Part shown: positions 10,102 to 17,944 of the stretch, piece by piece | Numbering within the stretch: position 1 is the first letter of the stretch | How the letters are laid out: each line of letters opens with the position of its first letter | Assembly (NCBI GenBank): GCA_013151035.1 | Contig: JAADJB010000015.1 | Span: 56,432-120,431 of the forward strand | DNA: 64,000 nt | Reading direction: 5' to 3' | Source: Gammaproteobacteria bacterium | GTDB taxonomy: Bacteria > Pseudomonadota > Gammaproteobacteria > JAADJB01 | Translations under genes and position numbers: made by a program | Notes under the pieces: generated by a model | The model's database searches: none | Seen by the model: the letters and a program-made list of their open reading frames with translations, nothing else | Told to the model about the DNA's origin: nothing

Positions 10102-10190
10102 TTGTTAATAGCAAACTTGCTGAAAGGCAGGGGCGCAAAGCCACCGGTCTAAGGAGAGGTCTATGATAGCGGGGTTGCCATCGGCACAAC
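10102..10190 (+). ncRNA. Cyclic di-GMP-I (GEMM) riboswitch
   Basis: The order and spacing of conserved blocks match the c-di-GMP-I aptamer: GCAAA, a hairpin with GAAA tetraloop (CTTGCT-GAAA-GGCAGG), the invariant GCGCAAAGCC junction, a CCGGTCTAAG tetraloop-receptor-like segment, and the 3' block TAGCGGGGTTGCC. The closing stem P1 is weak as drawn (TTGT/ACAA). It lies directly upstream of a diguanylate cyclase gene on the same strand, a natural target for this class. The 3' aptamer strand overlaps a terminator-like hairpin followed by six T, giving a plausible transcriptional expression platform. Confidence 0.9.
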
Positions 10191-10196
10191 TTTTTT
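10174..10196 (+). terminator. Intrinsic terminator within the riboswitch platform
   Basis: GTTGCC, loop ATC, then GGC-AC-AAC (one two-base bulge) can pair, followed immediately by TTTTTT. The left arm is part of the conserved aptamer 3' block, so aptamer folding and terminator folding exclude each other. By this logic ligand binding would favour read-through into the diguanylate cyclase; that direction is inference. Confidence 0.6.
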
Positions 10197-10287
10197 ATGT
10201 TCGCTCAATTATTGTTGCTACGCATTACCGGAAAACCTGTAAAAGAAAATGTAATCTTTGATTACATTCCGTAAAGCGAGTTACACA

Positions 10288-11283
10288 ATGATTCATTCAT
10301 TACGCATGCGATATTGTTTAATAACAATAATACTCCTGGGTATTGTATGCATACCTATCGCTATGTCTGCATATTATGCGATCCATCAAACTGATAATAC
10401 ATTTCAGAATCTGCTGGACACCTATAAACCCGCGGCACTTGCAATCCCCAACCAGGATTCTACCACCCTCATCAACATCGATAATACGCAACTGAAATTT
10501 CAAAAAATCCATGAACGTATGATGTTTGAAATCGGCTTTATCTTACTCGCTGGATTCATTCTCACATTAACCATCAGCATCCTGTTCATCAACTCCGTTC
10601 TACGTCCAATCCAATCGCTCACTCAATGCGCCAAAAAATACGGTGAGGGTGAGTTCCACCAGCGCATACCTCATCCAGGCAAGGATGAATTAGGCATATT
10701 GGAAAGCACCTTTAACCAAATGGCAGAACAACTGGATCAAAGCCATCAACAAATCAGGGAAATGAGCATACGAGACTACCTGACAGGGTTATTTAATCGT
10801 AGAGAATTCATGCGCCTGCTAACACTTGAAATGGATCGTTCTGTACGTCACCAACATCTGTTTGCCCTTATTATTTTTGATCTTGATCACTTCAAGGAGA
10901 TCAATGATCGATTTGGACACCCGGCAGGTGATAAGGTACTCACCACCATTAGCAAGATTATTGGGTCAGAACTACGACCTCACGATGTCATCTGCCGTTA
11001 TGGTGGCGAAGAGTTCTCCATCCTGTTACCCATAACATCCTGTAATGAGGCTATGAATACAGCCGAACGATTACGCAAGAATATTCAACATTCTAAAATA
11101 CCCTTGCATAACAACGAAACATTCTCATTTACAGCCAGTTTTGGCGTCGCCTGCTACCCTAATAATGGCGAACAAATAGAGGACATCATTCAGGCAGCCG
11201 ACAAGGCACTTTATCATGCCAAACATAAAGGCAGAAACAGTGTCGTGTTAGCGGAAAACGATCAAAATATGGAATTATTTTAA
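10288..11283 (+). CDS. HAMP-GGDEF diguanylate cyclase
   Basis: 331 residues from the ATG at 10288; a TTG ten codons upstream is in frame, but the ATG has a better GCGAG ribosome site. Two membrane segments (about 8-28 and 78-100) flank a short periplasmic loop, followed by HAMP (RPIQSLTQCAKKYGEGEF) and GGDEF domains. The active-site motif is GGEEF (residues 239-243). An inhibitory RPHD site lies exactly five residues before it, so the enzyme is predicted to make c-di-GMP with product inhibition. Together with the c-di-GMP riboswitch in its leader this gives feedback at RNA and protein level. Its last bases overlap the convergent DUF455 gene. Confidence 0.92.
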   Translation: MIHSLRMRYCLITIILLGIVCIPIAMSAYYAIHQTDNTFQNLLDTYKPAALAIPNQDSTTLINIDNTQLKFQKIHERMMFEIGFILLAGFILTLTISILFINSVLRPIQSLTQCAKKYGEGEFHQRIPHPGKDELGILESTFNQMAEQLDQSHQQIREMSIRDYLTGLFNRREFMRLLTLEMDRSVRHQHLFALIIFDLDHFKEINDRFGHPAGDKVLTTISKIIGSELRPHDVICRYGGEEFSILLPITSCNEAMNTAERLRKNIQHSKIPLHNNETFSFTASFGVACYPNNGEQIEDIIQAADKALYHAKHKGRNSVVLAENDQNMELF

Positions 11284-12072
11284 CGCCTGTAGCTCATCCT
11301 TGCTAAACCCAGCCTGTAGACGCGCAGATTCATTGAGTTCAATCTTGAAACCTCGATCAGGCAGATATTCATCAAGAATCTGACGATAACTTGCTTCCAT
11401 CACCAGACCACGCTGATTACATAAATAACCAAACCAGCGACTGCCAATAGCCACATGACCAATCTCATCACGCAGGATAATCTGTAACACATCAATGGAT
11501 GCCTGATCGCCTGTATTTTCCAGCTTACGAATAATACCCGGCGTTACATCCAGCCCCCTCGCTTCCAGAAAACGCGGCACCAGTGCCATGCGAACTAAAA
11601 TATCATGCGCAGTCTTTGTTGCCATATCCCACAGACCATTATGCGCATCAAAATCACCATACTGATACCCGGTATCTTGTAGACGTTGATGCACCAGACC
11701 AAAATGATACGCCTCCTCAAAAGCCACCTGCACCCAATCATCATAGAATTCACGCGGCATCTCCCGAAAACGATAGACCGCATCCCATGCCAGATCAATG
11801 GCATTGAACTCAATATGAGCAATCGCATGTAACAAGGCAGCACGGCCTTCAACACTACCCAGTTTCCGTTTAGGCACTGCACCGGCAGACACCAGGGTTG
11901 GCTTTACTGGTCGCCCCGGTTGATGAATAGCTTCAACCGGCATATTAGTTTGCAAGGATAAATCACCCCGTTGCCAGGCCGCAGCCATTATTTGGGTTTG
12001 GTTAACCTTGTCGTCAACGCTCTCTGCTCGTAGACAATCGTAAGCGGCACTAAATAAGTCTTTTTTCATCAT
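11275..12072 (-). CDS. DUF455 family ferritin-like protein
   Basis: 265 residues. The central part shows carboxylate/histidine motifs of a ferritin-like di-metal fold: AHIEFNAIDLAWDA, FEEAYHFGLVHQRL, LEARGLD and RDEIGHVAIG, matching the DUF455 family. The family has no well-settled reaction; oxidative or metal-related roles have been suggested by fold. Two ATG codons begin the protein (12072 and 12069). The gene converges with the diguanylate cyclase, overlapping its end by nine bases, and diverges from the DsbA-like gene with only 28 bases between start codons. Confidence 0.8.
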   Translation of the reverse strand: MMKKDLFSAAYDCLRAESVDDKVNQTQIMAAAWQRGDLSLQTNMPVEAIHQPGRPVKPTLVSAGAVPKRKLGSVEGRAALLHAIAHIEFNAIDLAWDAVYRFREMPREFYDDWVQVAFEEAYHFGLVHQRLQDTGYQYGDFDAHNGLWDMATKTAHDILVRMALVPRFLEARGLDVTPGIIRKLENTGDQASIDVLQIILRDEIGHVAIGSRWFGYLCNQRGLVMEASYRQILDEYLPDRGFKIELNESARLQAGFSKDELQALK

Positions 12073-12100
12073 TTACTGAAAATAACATATAATTAAAATT

Positions 12101-12745
12101 ATGCCTAATACACCTATACTCTGGTACTTCGCCGACCCCATGTGTTCATGGTGTTGGGGTTTCTCACCCATCATAACAAAAATTCGACAGAGTTATGCCA
12201 ACAAGGCTCGCATGGCAATAGTCATGGGTGGGCTGCGCCCCAGTACCACAGAAGAAGTCAATGATATATTTCGTCAGGAGATCATGCATCACTGGCATGA
12301 TGTTGAAGATAAAACCGGTGCTGCATTCCAATACAGCAATGCCCTGCCAGAAGGCTTTATTTACGATACCGAACCAGCATGTAGAGCCGTCATTAGCATA
12401 GGAACACTAGCAGCCGAAAAGGCCTTTCCATTCTTCACCCTGATTCAGCAATCCTTCTACCAATATGGAATTGATGTTAGCCAGGAAGACAATCTGGCAT
12501 CACTCGCCCACGAATGCGGAATTAAACCAGAGATATTCCTGGAGACCTTTCGTAGCGAACAACTTATCAAGGCAACAAAGCAACACTTCGAGCAGACACA
12601 AAGTTTTGAAGTCAGAGGATTCCCAACCCTTATCCTACAAAAAGACAAGCAATACCATAGCCTGTGTCGAGGCTATAAGGGCTATGAAGCACTTAGCCGT
12701 GAACTGGATGAGTTGATAAACTATCCTCTTCATCCCCCGTCTTGA
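12101..12745 (+). CDS. DsbA-family (FrnE-like) thiol oxidoreductase
   Basis: 214 residues with no signal peptide, so probably cytoplasmic. The thioredoxin-fold active site is MCSWCWGF (Cys15 and Cys18) and the cis-proline loop is RGFPTLIL (Pro175); the helical insertion between them is of DsbA/FrnE size. It is expected to act on disulfides or on thiol adducts of small molecules. It reads away from the DUF455 gene, a pairing seen in gammaproteobacteria but not functionally explained. Its last 53 bases overlap the 3' end of the convergent chemoreceptor gene. Confidence 0.85.
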   Translation: MPNTPILWYFADPMCSWCWGFSPIITKIRQSYANKARMAIVMGGLRPSTTEEVNDIFRQEIMHHWHDVEDKTGAAFQYSNALPEGFIYDTEPACRAVISIGTLAAEKAFPFFTLIQQSFYQYGIDVSQEDNLASLAHECGIKPEIFLETFRSEQLIKATKQHFEQTQSFEVRGFPTLILQKDKQYHSLCRGYKGYEALSRELDELINYPLHPPS

Positions 12746-15167
12746 AAAAATCAATCAGGCTAGTCAAACGCTGCCCCTGCTCATCCAGTGACTGACTGGC
12801 AGCCGCAGCCTCTTCCACCAGCGCTGCATTCTGTTGAGTAACATCATCCATCTGCATAATGGCAGCATTCACCTGTTCGATACCAAGGGATTGTTCCTTA
12901 CTGGCAGCAGCAATCTCGGCAATAATATCACTGACCTTCTTAACAGCAGTAACAATCTTACCCAGTGATTCACCGGATTGATCAACCAGCTCACTACCTT
13001 CTTTAACCTTATCCACACTGTCTCCAATCAACACCTTGATTTCCTTGGCGGCTTCCGCACTACGTTGTGCCAGATTACGAACCTCACCGGCAACTACAGC
13101 AAAACCTCGACCCTGCTCTCCTGCACGGGCTGCTTCAACGGCCGCATTCAGTGCTAATAAGTTGGTCTGGAAGGCAATCTCATCAATGACACTAATAATG
13201 TCGGCAATCTTCTTACTACTGGTGTTGATTTCCAACATGGCAGAGACCGCCTTACCGACTACGCTACCACCTTGTTCAGCTTCTTCTCGCCCAACAACAG
13301 CCAGTTGATTCGCCTGATGGGCATTATCTGCGCTCTGTTTCACAACCGCTGTCATCTCTTCCATACTGGAAGCGGTTTCTTCCAGAGAAGAGGCCTGTTC
13401 CTCTGTACGTTGACTCAGATCCATATTACCTCTGGCAATTTCACTGGCACCCGTTGAAATTTGCTGAACCGCCTGTCGAACCTCAGTCACAACACGTCGC
13501 TGATTGACCAATGAGTTATTAATTGAGTCTTTGAGCAAGGCAAGTTGACCAGGATAATCACCTCGCACCTGTTGATTAAGGTCACCTTCTGCCATTGCTG
13601 TCATGATCTGACTGGTCTCATCAATCACAGCCTCCATTAATTCCATAGCACTATCAACATTCTGACGAATGTCTCCGGCAACACTCTCATCCATCCGGTG
13701 TTTAAAATTGCCACTAACGATAGCCTGCATAACACCTGACAGGGCTTCAATCATACGTTCCAGACTATCGACAGCGGCATTAACATTATCCTTAAAGCCA
13801 GCAAATTCCCCATGGAAGTCGCCCTCAACGCGCTGGACAAAATCGCCATTAGCCACGGCACTCATCACGCTATTAACCTCGCCTAATGCAGTCTGCACGG
13901 AATTCATACTGGTATTCACACCCGACTTAAGTTTATCGAGATCACCCTTAAGTCCCATTTCAATCCGTTGTCCAAAATCACCATTAGCCGCCGCCGTCAT
14001 AACCTGACCAACACCATCAATAGCCTGTTGCAGGACATCCATATGTTGATTAAGTGCCCCTGCCATAATACCAATCTCATCCTTACCAGTAGCGGGGATA
14101 CGCACCCCGAAGTCGCCTTTCTCTCCCACTATCGACAAGGCATTAACAATACCAGCAACACCTTCGCTTAAGCGTTTACTAACAAAAAAGGCAAGCAGTG
14201 TAGCTGCCAATACAATCACCAGGGTAAACACACTATAGATTACAAATGCCCTTATTGCCGTATTTACGACTTGATCAGCCTCATCAACCAGATCACTAGC
14301 AGCTTTACCAGCCACCGCCTTAATTAATTTAATACGGCTTGTGCTTTGTTTGAACCAGTCACCCGCATCAACCCCCGCAACACGCCCTGATGCCGCAAGG
14401 GCACGCAGTGCCATAACCCTGTCAATCGCTTCACCCGATAGTTTAGTCGTATAAAATTGGCTCAGTGATTCACTAGCCGACAGATGGAAATCCCTGAAAA
14501 ATGCATTCTGATCACTAATATAAGAAATAATAGCGTTGGCTTTCGTTGAGTTTACCCGCCCGGATATAAAGACACCATTCAATGCCCCACGCTCCTGACC
14601 TGCACGTTCCTTCATCCAAAGTAAATCAGCATAAGCGCGAGCCTGACGTGCAATACTGGCCTGGTTGATACCAGCCCCCAATTTCTGCACCAGTTCCAGC
14701 GTTTGTGCATTCAAGCCTGAATAATAGGCAAAGGCTCCATTATCCTGATCCATACGATCAACAGCAGTACGAATAACGCTACGGTTTTTCACCAGACCCA
14801 AAATACTATCTATCTCTGTCTGTATGACTGAGATATCAACATGCGTCACACTGCTCTTCAACCATGATTGCAATGCCATAGCCGCAGTATCAGCCTTGAC
14901 CCGCTGTTCATGTAATTCTGATGCAAGATGCTTGCCTTTACTCGCCAGAAAACCTGCCGACAGACCACGTTCCACAGCAAAATTATGTGCCACAGAATCC
15001 AGGTGTTGTGACAATAACACAGCCTCTTGCACCGCCTGTGCCTCACTGAATTGCTGCCACTTATTATTGATCTCACCAATAGAAAAAAACAATAAACCCA
15101 GTAACGGGATGCTCAACATAAGCAATAGCTTATGGCTAATTTTTAGGTTATTAAGTCGCTCAATCAT
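12693..15167 (-). CDS. Methyl-accepting chemotaxis protein with NIT sensor and tandem HAMP domains
   Basis: 824 residues. Membrane segments at about 13-31 and 305-328 enclose a periplasmic domain with ERGLSAGFL (about 66-74) and [10 protein letters not shown] motifs typical of nitrate/nitrite-sensing NIT domains. After the membrane comes a canonical HAMP ([16 protein letters not shown]), then four further HAMP-like units with the pattern VMxAxAxGDFxxRV, and a methyl-accepting domain whose conserved hairpin tip ([21 protein letters not shown]) starts near residue 663. There is no C-terminal NWETF-type pentapeptide. The start ATG has GGAG nine bases upstream. No chemotaxis kinase genes are nearby. 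Confidence 0.92.
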   Translation of the reverse strand: MIERLNNLKISHKLLLMLSIPLLGLLFFSIGEINNKWQQFSEAQAVQEAVLLSQHLDSVAHNFAVERGLSAGFLASKGKHLASELHEQRVKADTAAMALQSWLKSSVTHVDISVIQTEIDSILGLVKNRSVIRTAVDRMDQDNGAFAYYSGLNAQTLELVQKLGAGINQASIARQARAYADLLWMKERAGQERGALNGVFISGRVNSTKANAIISYISDQNAFFRDFHLSASESLSQFYTTKLSGEAIDRVMALRALAASGRVAGVDAGDWFKQSTSRIKLIKAVAGKAASDLVDEADQVVNTAIRAFVIYSVFTLVIVLAATLLAFFVSKRLSEGVAGIVNALSIVGEKGDFGVRIPATGKDEIGIMAGALNQHMDVLQQAIDGVGQVMTAAANGDFGQRIEMGLKGDLDKLKSGVNTSMNSVQTALGEVNSVMSAVANGDFVQRVEGDFHGEFAGFKDNVNAAVDSLERMIEALSGVMQAIVSGNFKHRMDESVAGDIRQNVDSAMELMEAVIDETSQIMTAMAEGDLNQQVRGDYPGQLALLKDSINNSLVNQRRVVTEVRQAVQQISTGASEIARGNMDLSQRTEEQASSLEETASSMEEMTAVVKQSADNAHQANQLAVVGREEAEQGGSVVGKAVSAMLEINTSSKKIADIISVIDEIAFQTNLLALNAAVEAARAGEQGRGFAVVAGEVRNLAQRSAEAAKEIKVLIGDSVDKVKEGSELVDQSGESLGKIVTAVKKVSDIIAEIAAASKEQSLGIEQVNAAIMQMDDVTQQNAALVEEAAAASQSLDEQGQRLTSLIDFFKTGDEEDSLSTHPVHG

Positions 15168-15351
15168 AATAGATTACTCCATCCGTCAGATCGAAAAATT
15201 AAAATATCAAGACGATTTATCTATCGTCAAAGGATATAAAATATTAAGCGTTTTTTAATAAAAAAGACAACAAAAACAATGTATTAGTCGACAATTACGC
15301 ACAATACGCACAATCCGAAACAGAATATAACGCTTTAGCTTGTGAACCCAA

Positions 15352-16167
15352 TCAGGGTAGTTTTTTCACCCGCTCCAACCCACTAATAAACCCCTTTATC
15401 CGTAACAGATCTCCATCCAGAGCAGGATGCCCGTGCCACCACTGATAATCAGGTGACTGATGGGCAACGCCGAGATAGACATTCCTGAGATGCACAGATT
15501 TCATCTTTTTATATTGCATCTCAGCCGCCTCCAACTTCTCTGCACTATATTGCTCCCGAGCTTGTAACAACAACGCCTGCGCCTCCCTGACCTTCATCCG
15601 TGCCAGCGCCAACATCTTCTCCCCATTTTCAAACAGACGAGTGATGTAACGTGGGGCGTGACAATCCTGGCATACCCTGCGCATAGTATCCTGCACCAAC
15701 TCTATTTCAGCCTTGTTTTCTCGCAACAGACCCACATCACGTACAGCAACATTATGCCCACCTCCCTGCATGTGACAATAGGCGCAACCCGGAGTACGAT
15801 AATTCGCCTGCGACAAGGGTTGTGTCCAGTCCCACTCTTTTTTTTCAAGCCGCAATATCAAACCATGCTTGGAGGTTGAATAACTATGAACCACGGGGTC
15901 CTTTTGACCGCCATGACAGTCGATACAGACGGCATCCTGACGTGCTCTCATAGCGGCATTCTCATGTGAAGCACCGTGACAGACCACACAATCAGCACTC
16001 ACCTCAACACGCGCATGAGCACTGGACTGCCATGCCCTAACCAAAGAGAGATTCCGTTGTTGATGACAATCAATACAGGCTGCATTATCAAAAGAACCTT
16101 GCGGGGCAGTACCCGCAAGACTCACGCTAGAGCCAACAACCAATAACATCCACACTAAAAGGTGCAT
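15352..16167 (-). CDS. Periplasmic pentahaem cytochrome c, HAO-like C-terminal half
   Basis: 271 residues with a Sec signal peptide (cleavage probably after LAG, near residue 19) and five CxxCH haem sites: CIDCH (31), CVVCH, CIDCH, CAYCH and CQDCH. The stretch EWDWTQPLSQANYRTPGCAYCHM matches one in the octahaem neighbour (TWDWSKPLKKGNYPAPTCAYCHM), so the two are paralogues. The C-terminal AHQSPDYQWWHGHPALDGDL resembles the end of hydroxylamine-oxidoreductase-family proteins. It probably passes electrons to or from the octahaem protein. Its ATG overlaps the octahaem gene's stop (TGATG). No terminator is evident downstream. Confidence 0.82.
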   Translation of the reverse strand: MHLLVWMLLVVGSSVSLAGTAPQGSFDNAACIDCHQQRNLSLVRAWQSSAHARVEVSADCVVCHGASHENAAMRARQDAVCIDCHGGQKDPVVHSYSTSKHGLILRLEKKEWDWTQPLSQANYRTPGCAYCHMQGGGHNVAVRDVGLLRENKAEIELVQDTMRRVCQDCHAPRYITRLFENGEKMLALARMKVREAQALLLQAREQYSAEKLEAAEMQYKKMKSVHLRNVYLGVAHQSPDYQWWHGHPALDGDLLRIKGFISGLERVKKLP

Positions 16168-17522
16168 CAGTTATGTCCCCGATTATGATCAGTATATTCA
16201 CCCTGCTTCCAGATGGAATCATCTTTCCGTTTAATCCCCACCTTCTTTTCTGCATCAGCCAAGGCACGCAAGACATCAGCATTACGACGGATGTTCACCA
16301 GTGCTGCATCCATCCCCGCATGACCCTTACGGACAAACCCTGGGTCACCATGCGCAGAACCTTTATAGGCAGCAAGATTATCGAAGTACCACATCTCGAA
16401 ATAATCACGTTCAATCGGTGAGACATTATAAAAGGCCGATGCCTGCCCCTCAAAAAAACCAATTCGCTCCCATTGCATCAAGGCGTCTTCCGAATCACCT
16501 GGGTAGGGTGGACGTTGCCTTGCCAGCGGGTATAACTGTTTTTCATCACGCAAGCCTTTCAATATATCCTCTGCTGCATAGAGTTTTTTCCAGGCACGTT
16601 TTCTTTCTGCATCCATTCCAGACAGTTGCTGTCTGGCCCAATCAGATTCATGACAGTCACTACAAAGTTTCACCCACTTATCCCGTTTCACTTCATTGCC
16701 GGAGGTTAATGGATTGACCTGCTTGATACCAAACTTCCAGATCGATTTATCCGTCACCTGATGCTTGCCCTCATCCATATGACAGTAGGCACAGGTAGGA
16801 GCAGGATAATTACCTTTCTTTAGCGGTTTTGACCAATCCCAGGTATCACCCTCCTTAAGATAGATCTGACCATGCGCCGAATTAAAATAGGTCTCATCAT
16901 CCGGATGAGGCGGGCCACTGTGACAGGTAATACAAGCCTCAGGGCGACGTGCCTCAGCCGCGTTAAAACGATGACGTGAATGACAGGAATCACATTTGGT
17001 TGCCACTGAATGACATTGCAGACAGGCTGTCACCTCAGCCTTGGGCTTGTCGACAAAGTGTTTAGCATCCAGCGCCCGCTCCATCGCCAGCGCGTGACCG
17101 GGAAAACCGTAACGCCGTTCATCGTTAAAATCAGTATGTTGTGTCACATGACAATCACCACAGACCTTAGGTGTAGGCAAATGCAGATTTTGATGATCAT
17201 TACCGTGACAATCAGAACAATAAACCGTTGTCTGCGCCTGTGAATGACGACTCTTGCGCCAATCCTTAACAATGCCGGGGGTTACTGCCTGATGACAGCT
17301 AACGCATTCCTCACCCTTAAATATCCCCGTCACACTCTCTACCGATTGATAAAAACGATCCGGGTTCCAATAAGAAAAAACCGCATCCGGCAGCCATTGA
17401 TGTGAGTACAGTCCTGCACCACTACCACTCTTACTCCAGTTAACATAATAAAAACCAAACGGCACTACAATCAGGATGATAATTATCGGTATCCAGACGT
17501 AGCGGACTCTTTTTGTCTTCAT
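16167..17522 (-). CDS. Membrane-anchored octahaem cytochrome c, hydroxylamine oxidoreductase-like
   Basis: 451 residues from the ATG at 17522, which overlaps the upstream stop (TAATG); a longer in-frame start adds 20 residues lying in the previous gene. An N-terminal membrane anchor (about 8-27) is followed by eight CxxCH motifs: CVSCH, CSDCH, CGDCH, CLQCH, CDSCH, CITCH, CAYCH, CSDCH. The order and the C-terminal helical region with EMWYFDNLAAYKGSAHGDP fit the hydroxylamine oxidoreductase (HAO)-like octahaem family, which includes oxidising and reducing members acting on nitrogen or sulfur compounds. No atypical CxxCK or CX15CH haem site is present, which argues against NrfA-type and MccA-type enzymes. 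The substrate is unknown. Confidence 0.82.
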   Translation of the reverse strand: MKTKRVRYVWIPIIIILIVVPFGFYYVNWSKSGSGAGLYSHQWLPDAVFSYWNPDRFYQSVESVTGIFKGEECVSCHQAVTPGIVKDWRKSRHSQAQTTVYCSDCHGNDHQNLHLPTPKVCGDCHVTQHTDFNDERRYGFPGHALAMERALDAKHFVDKPKAEVTACLQCHSVATKCDSCHSRHRFNAAEARRPEACITCHSGPPHPDDETYFNSAHGQIYLKEGDTWDWSKPLKKGNYPAPTCAYCHMDEGKHQVTDKSIWKFGIKQVNPLTSGNEVKRDKWVKLCSDCHESDWARQQLSGMDAERKRAWKKLYAAEDILKGLRDEKQLYPLARQRPPYPGDSEDALMQWERIGFFEGQASAFYNVSPIERDYFEMWYFDNLAAYKGSAHGDPGFVRKGHAGMDAALVNIRRNADVLRALADAEKKVGIKRKDDSIWKQGEYTDHNRGHN

Positions 17523-17731
17523 TATCGACCCTTCCACCAACGTATCAGACCCAACAACAGGAAAACAAAGACCGCTGCCCACAGCAGCCAGACCGCGCCA
17601 CCTTCAGCCCCCTGCTGTGTATCTGCAATCACCTGTGCAGAACCCGCTTCCAACATCAAGTGATCCTGGGTATGGTGCGCCCATGCTGATGAAGAGAACA
17701 GAGCCATTATTACGATTAATTGTTTCATCAT
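17522..17731 (-). CDS. Small signal-peptide/membrane protein preceding the octahaem cytochrome
   Basis: 69 residues: a signal peptide (cleavage likely after SSAWA), a short His-rich mature start (HHTQDH), a linker and one C-terminal membrane helix (about 46-64) ending in RWWKGR. It is not recognised as a known family. It overlaps the octahaem gene by one base and sits first in the three-gene cytochrome group, so it may be an accessory or maturation subunit. The ATG at 17731 is followed directly by a second ATG. Confidence 0.6.
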   Translation of the reverse strand: MMKQLIVIMALFSSSAWAHHTQDHLMLEAGSAQVIADTQQGAEGGAVWLLWAAVFVFLLLGLIRWWKGR

Positions 17732-17761
17732 TACCGTCCCGTTAACTCAAGAGATAGGCAT

Positions 17762-17853
17762 TGCTCTTCTCTAACAGAGACCGTCAGCCGCATGGACGCG
17801 GCTGTCGAGCCTACATGGATGTATTCACGGCGTGTCTTTGTTAGAGAAGAGTG
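17762..17853. repeat. Long hairpin repeat element, copy 1
   Basis: Outer arms GCTCTTCTCTAACAGAGAC and GTCTTTGTTAGAGAAGAGT pair over 19 bases with two G-T type mismatches. Inside is a second hairpin (AGCCGCATGGACGCGGCT) and the conserved block GAGCCTACATGGATG, then TTCACGGCGTGTC. The same inner blocks occur at 24567-24656, where the outer arms differ but again match each other. It occupies the 213-bp gap between the reductase-fusion gene and the small membrane protein gene. Confidence 0.85.
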
Positions 17854-17944
17854 ATTCATATCTCGAACTTACCAGACATATTTTTTTCAGTTAAAACCCT
17901 ATCATTACAGAAGCCAAAAAAAACCTTAACAAGATAGTAATATT

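Noticed and set aside
16167..17522. Octahaem protein as NrfA-type nitrite reductase or MccA sulfite reductase
   Set aside because: All eight haem sites are CxxCH; neither the CxxCK site of NrfA nor the CX15CH site of MccA is present.
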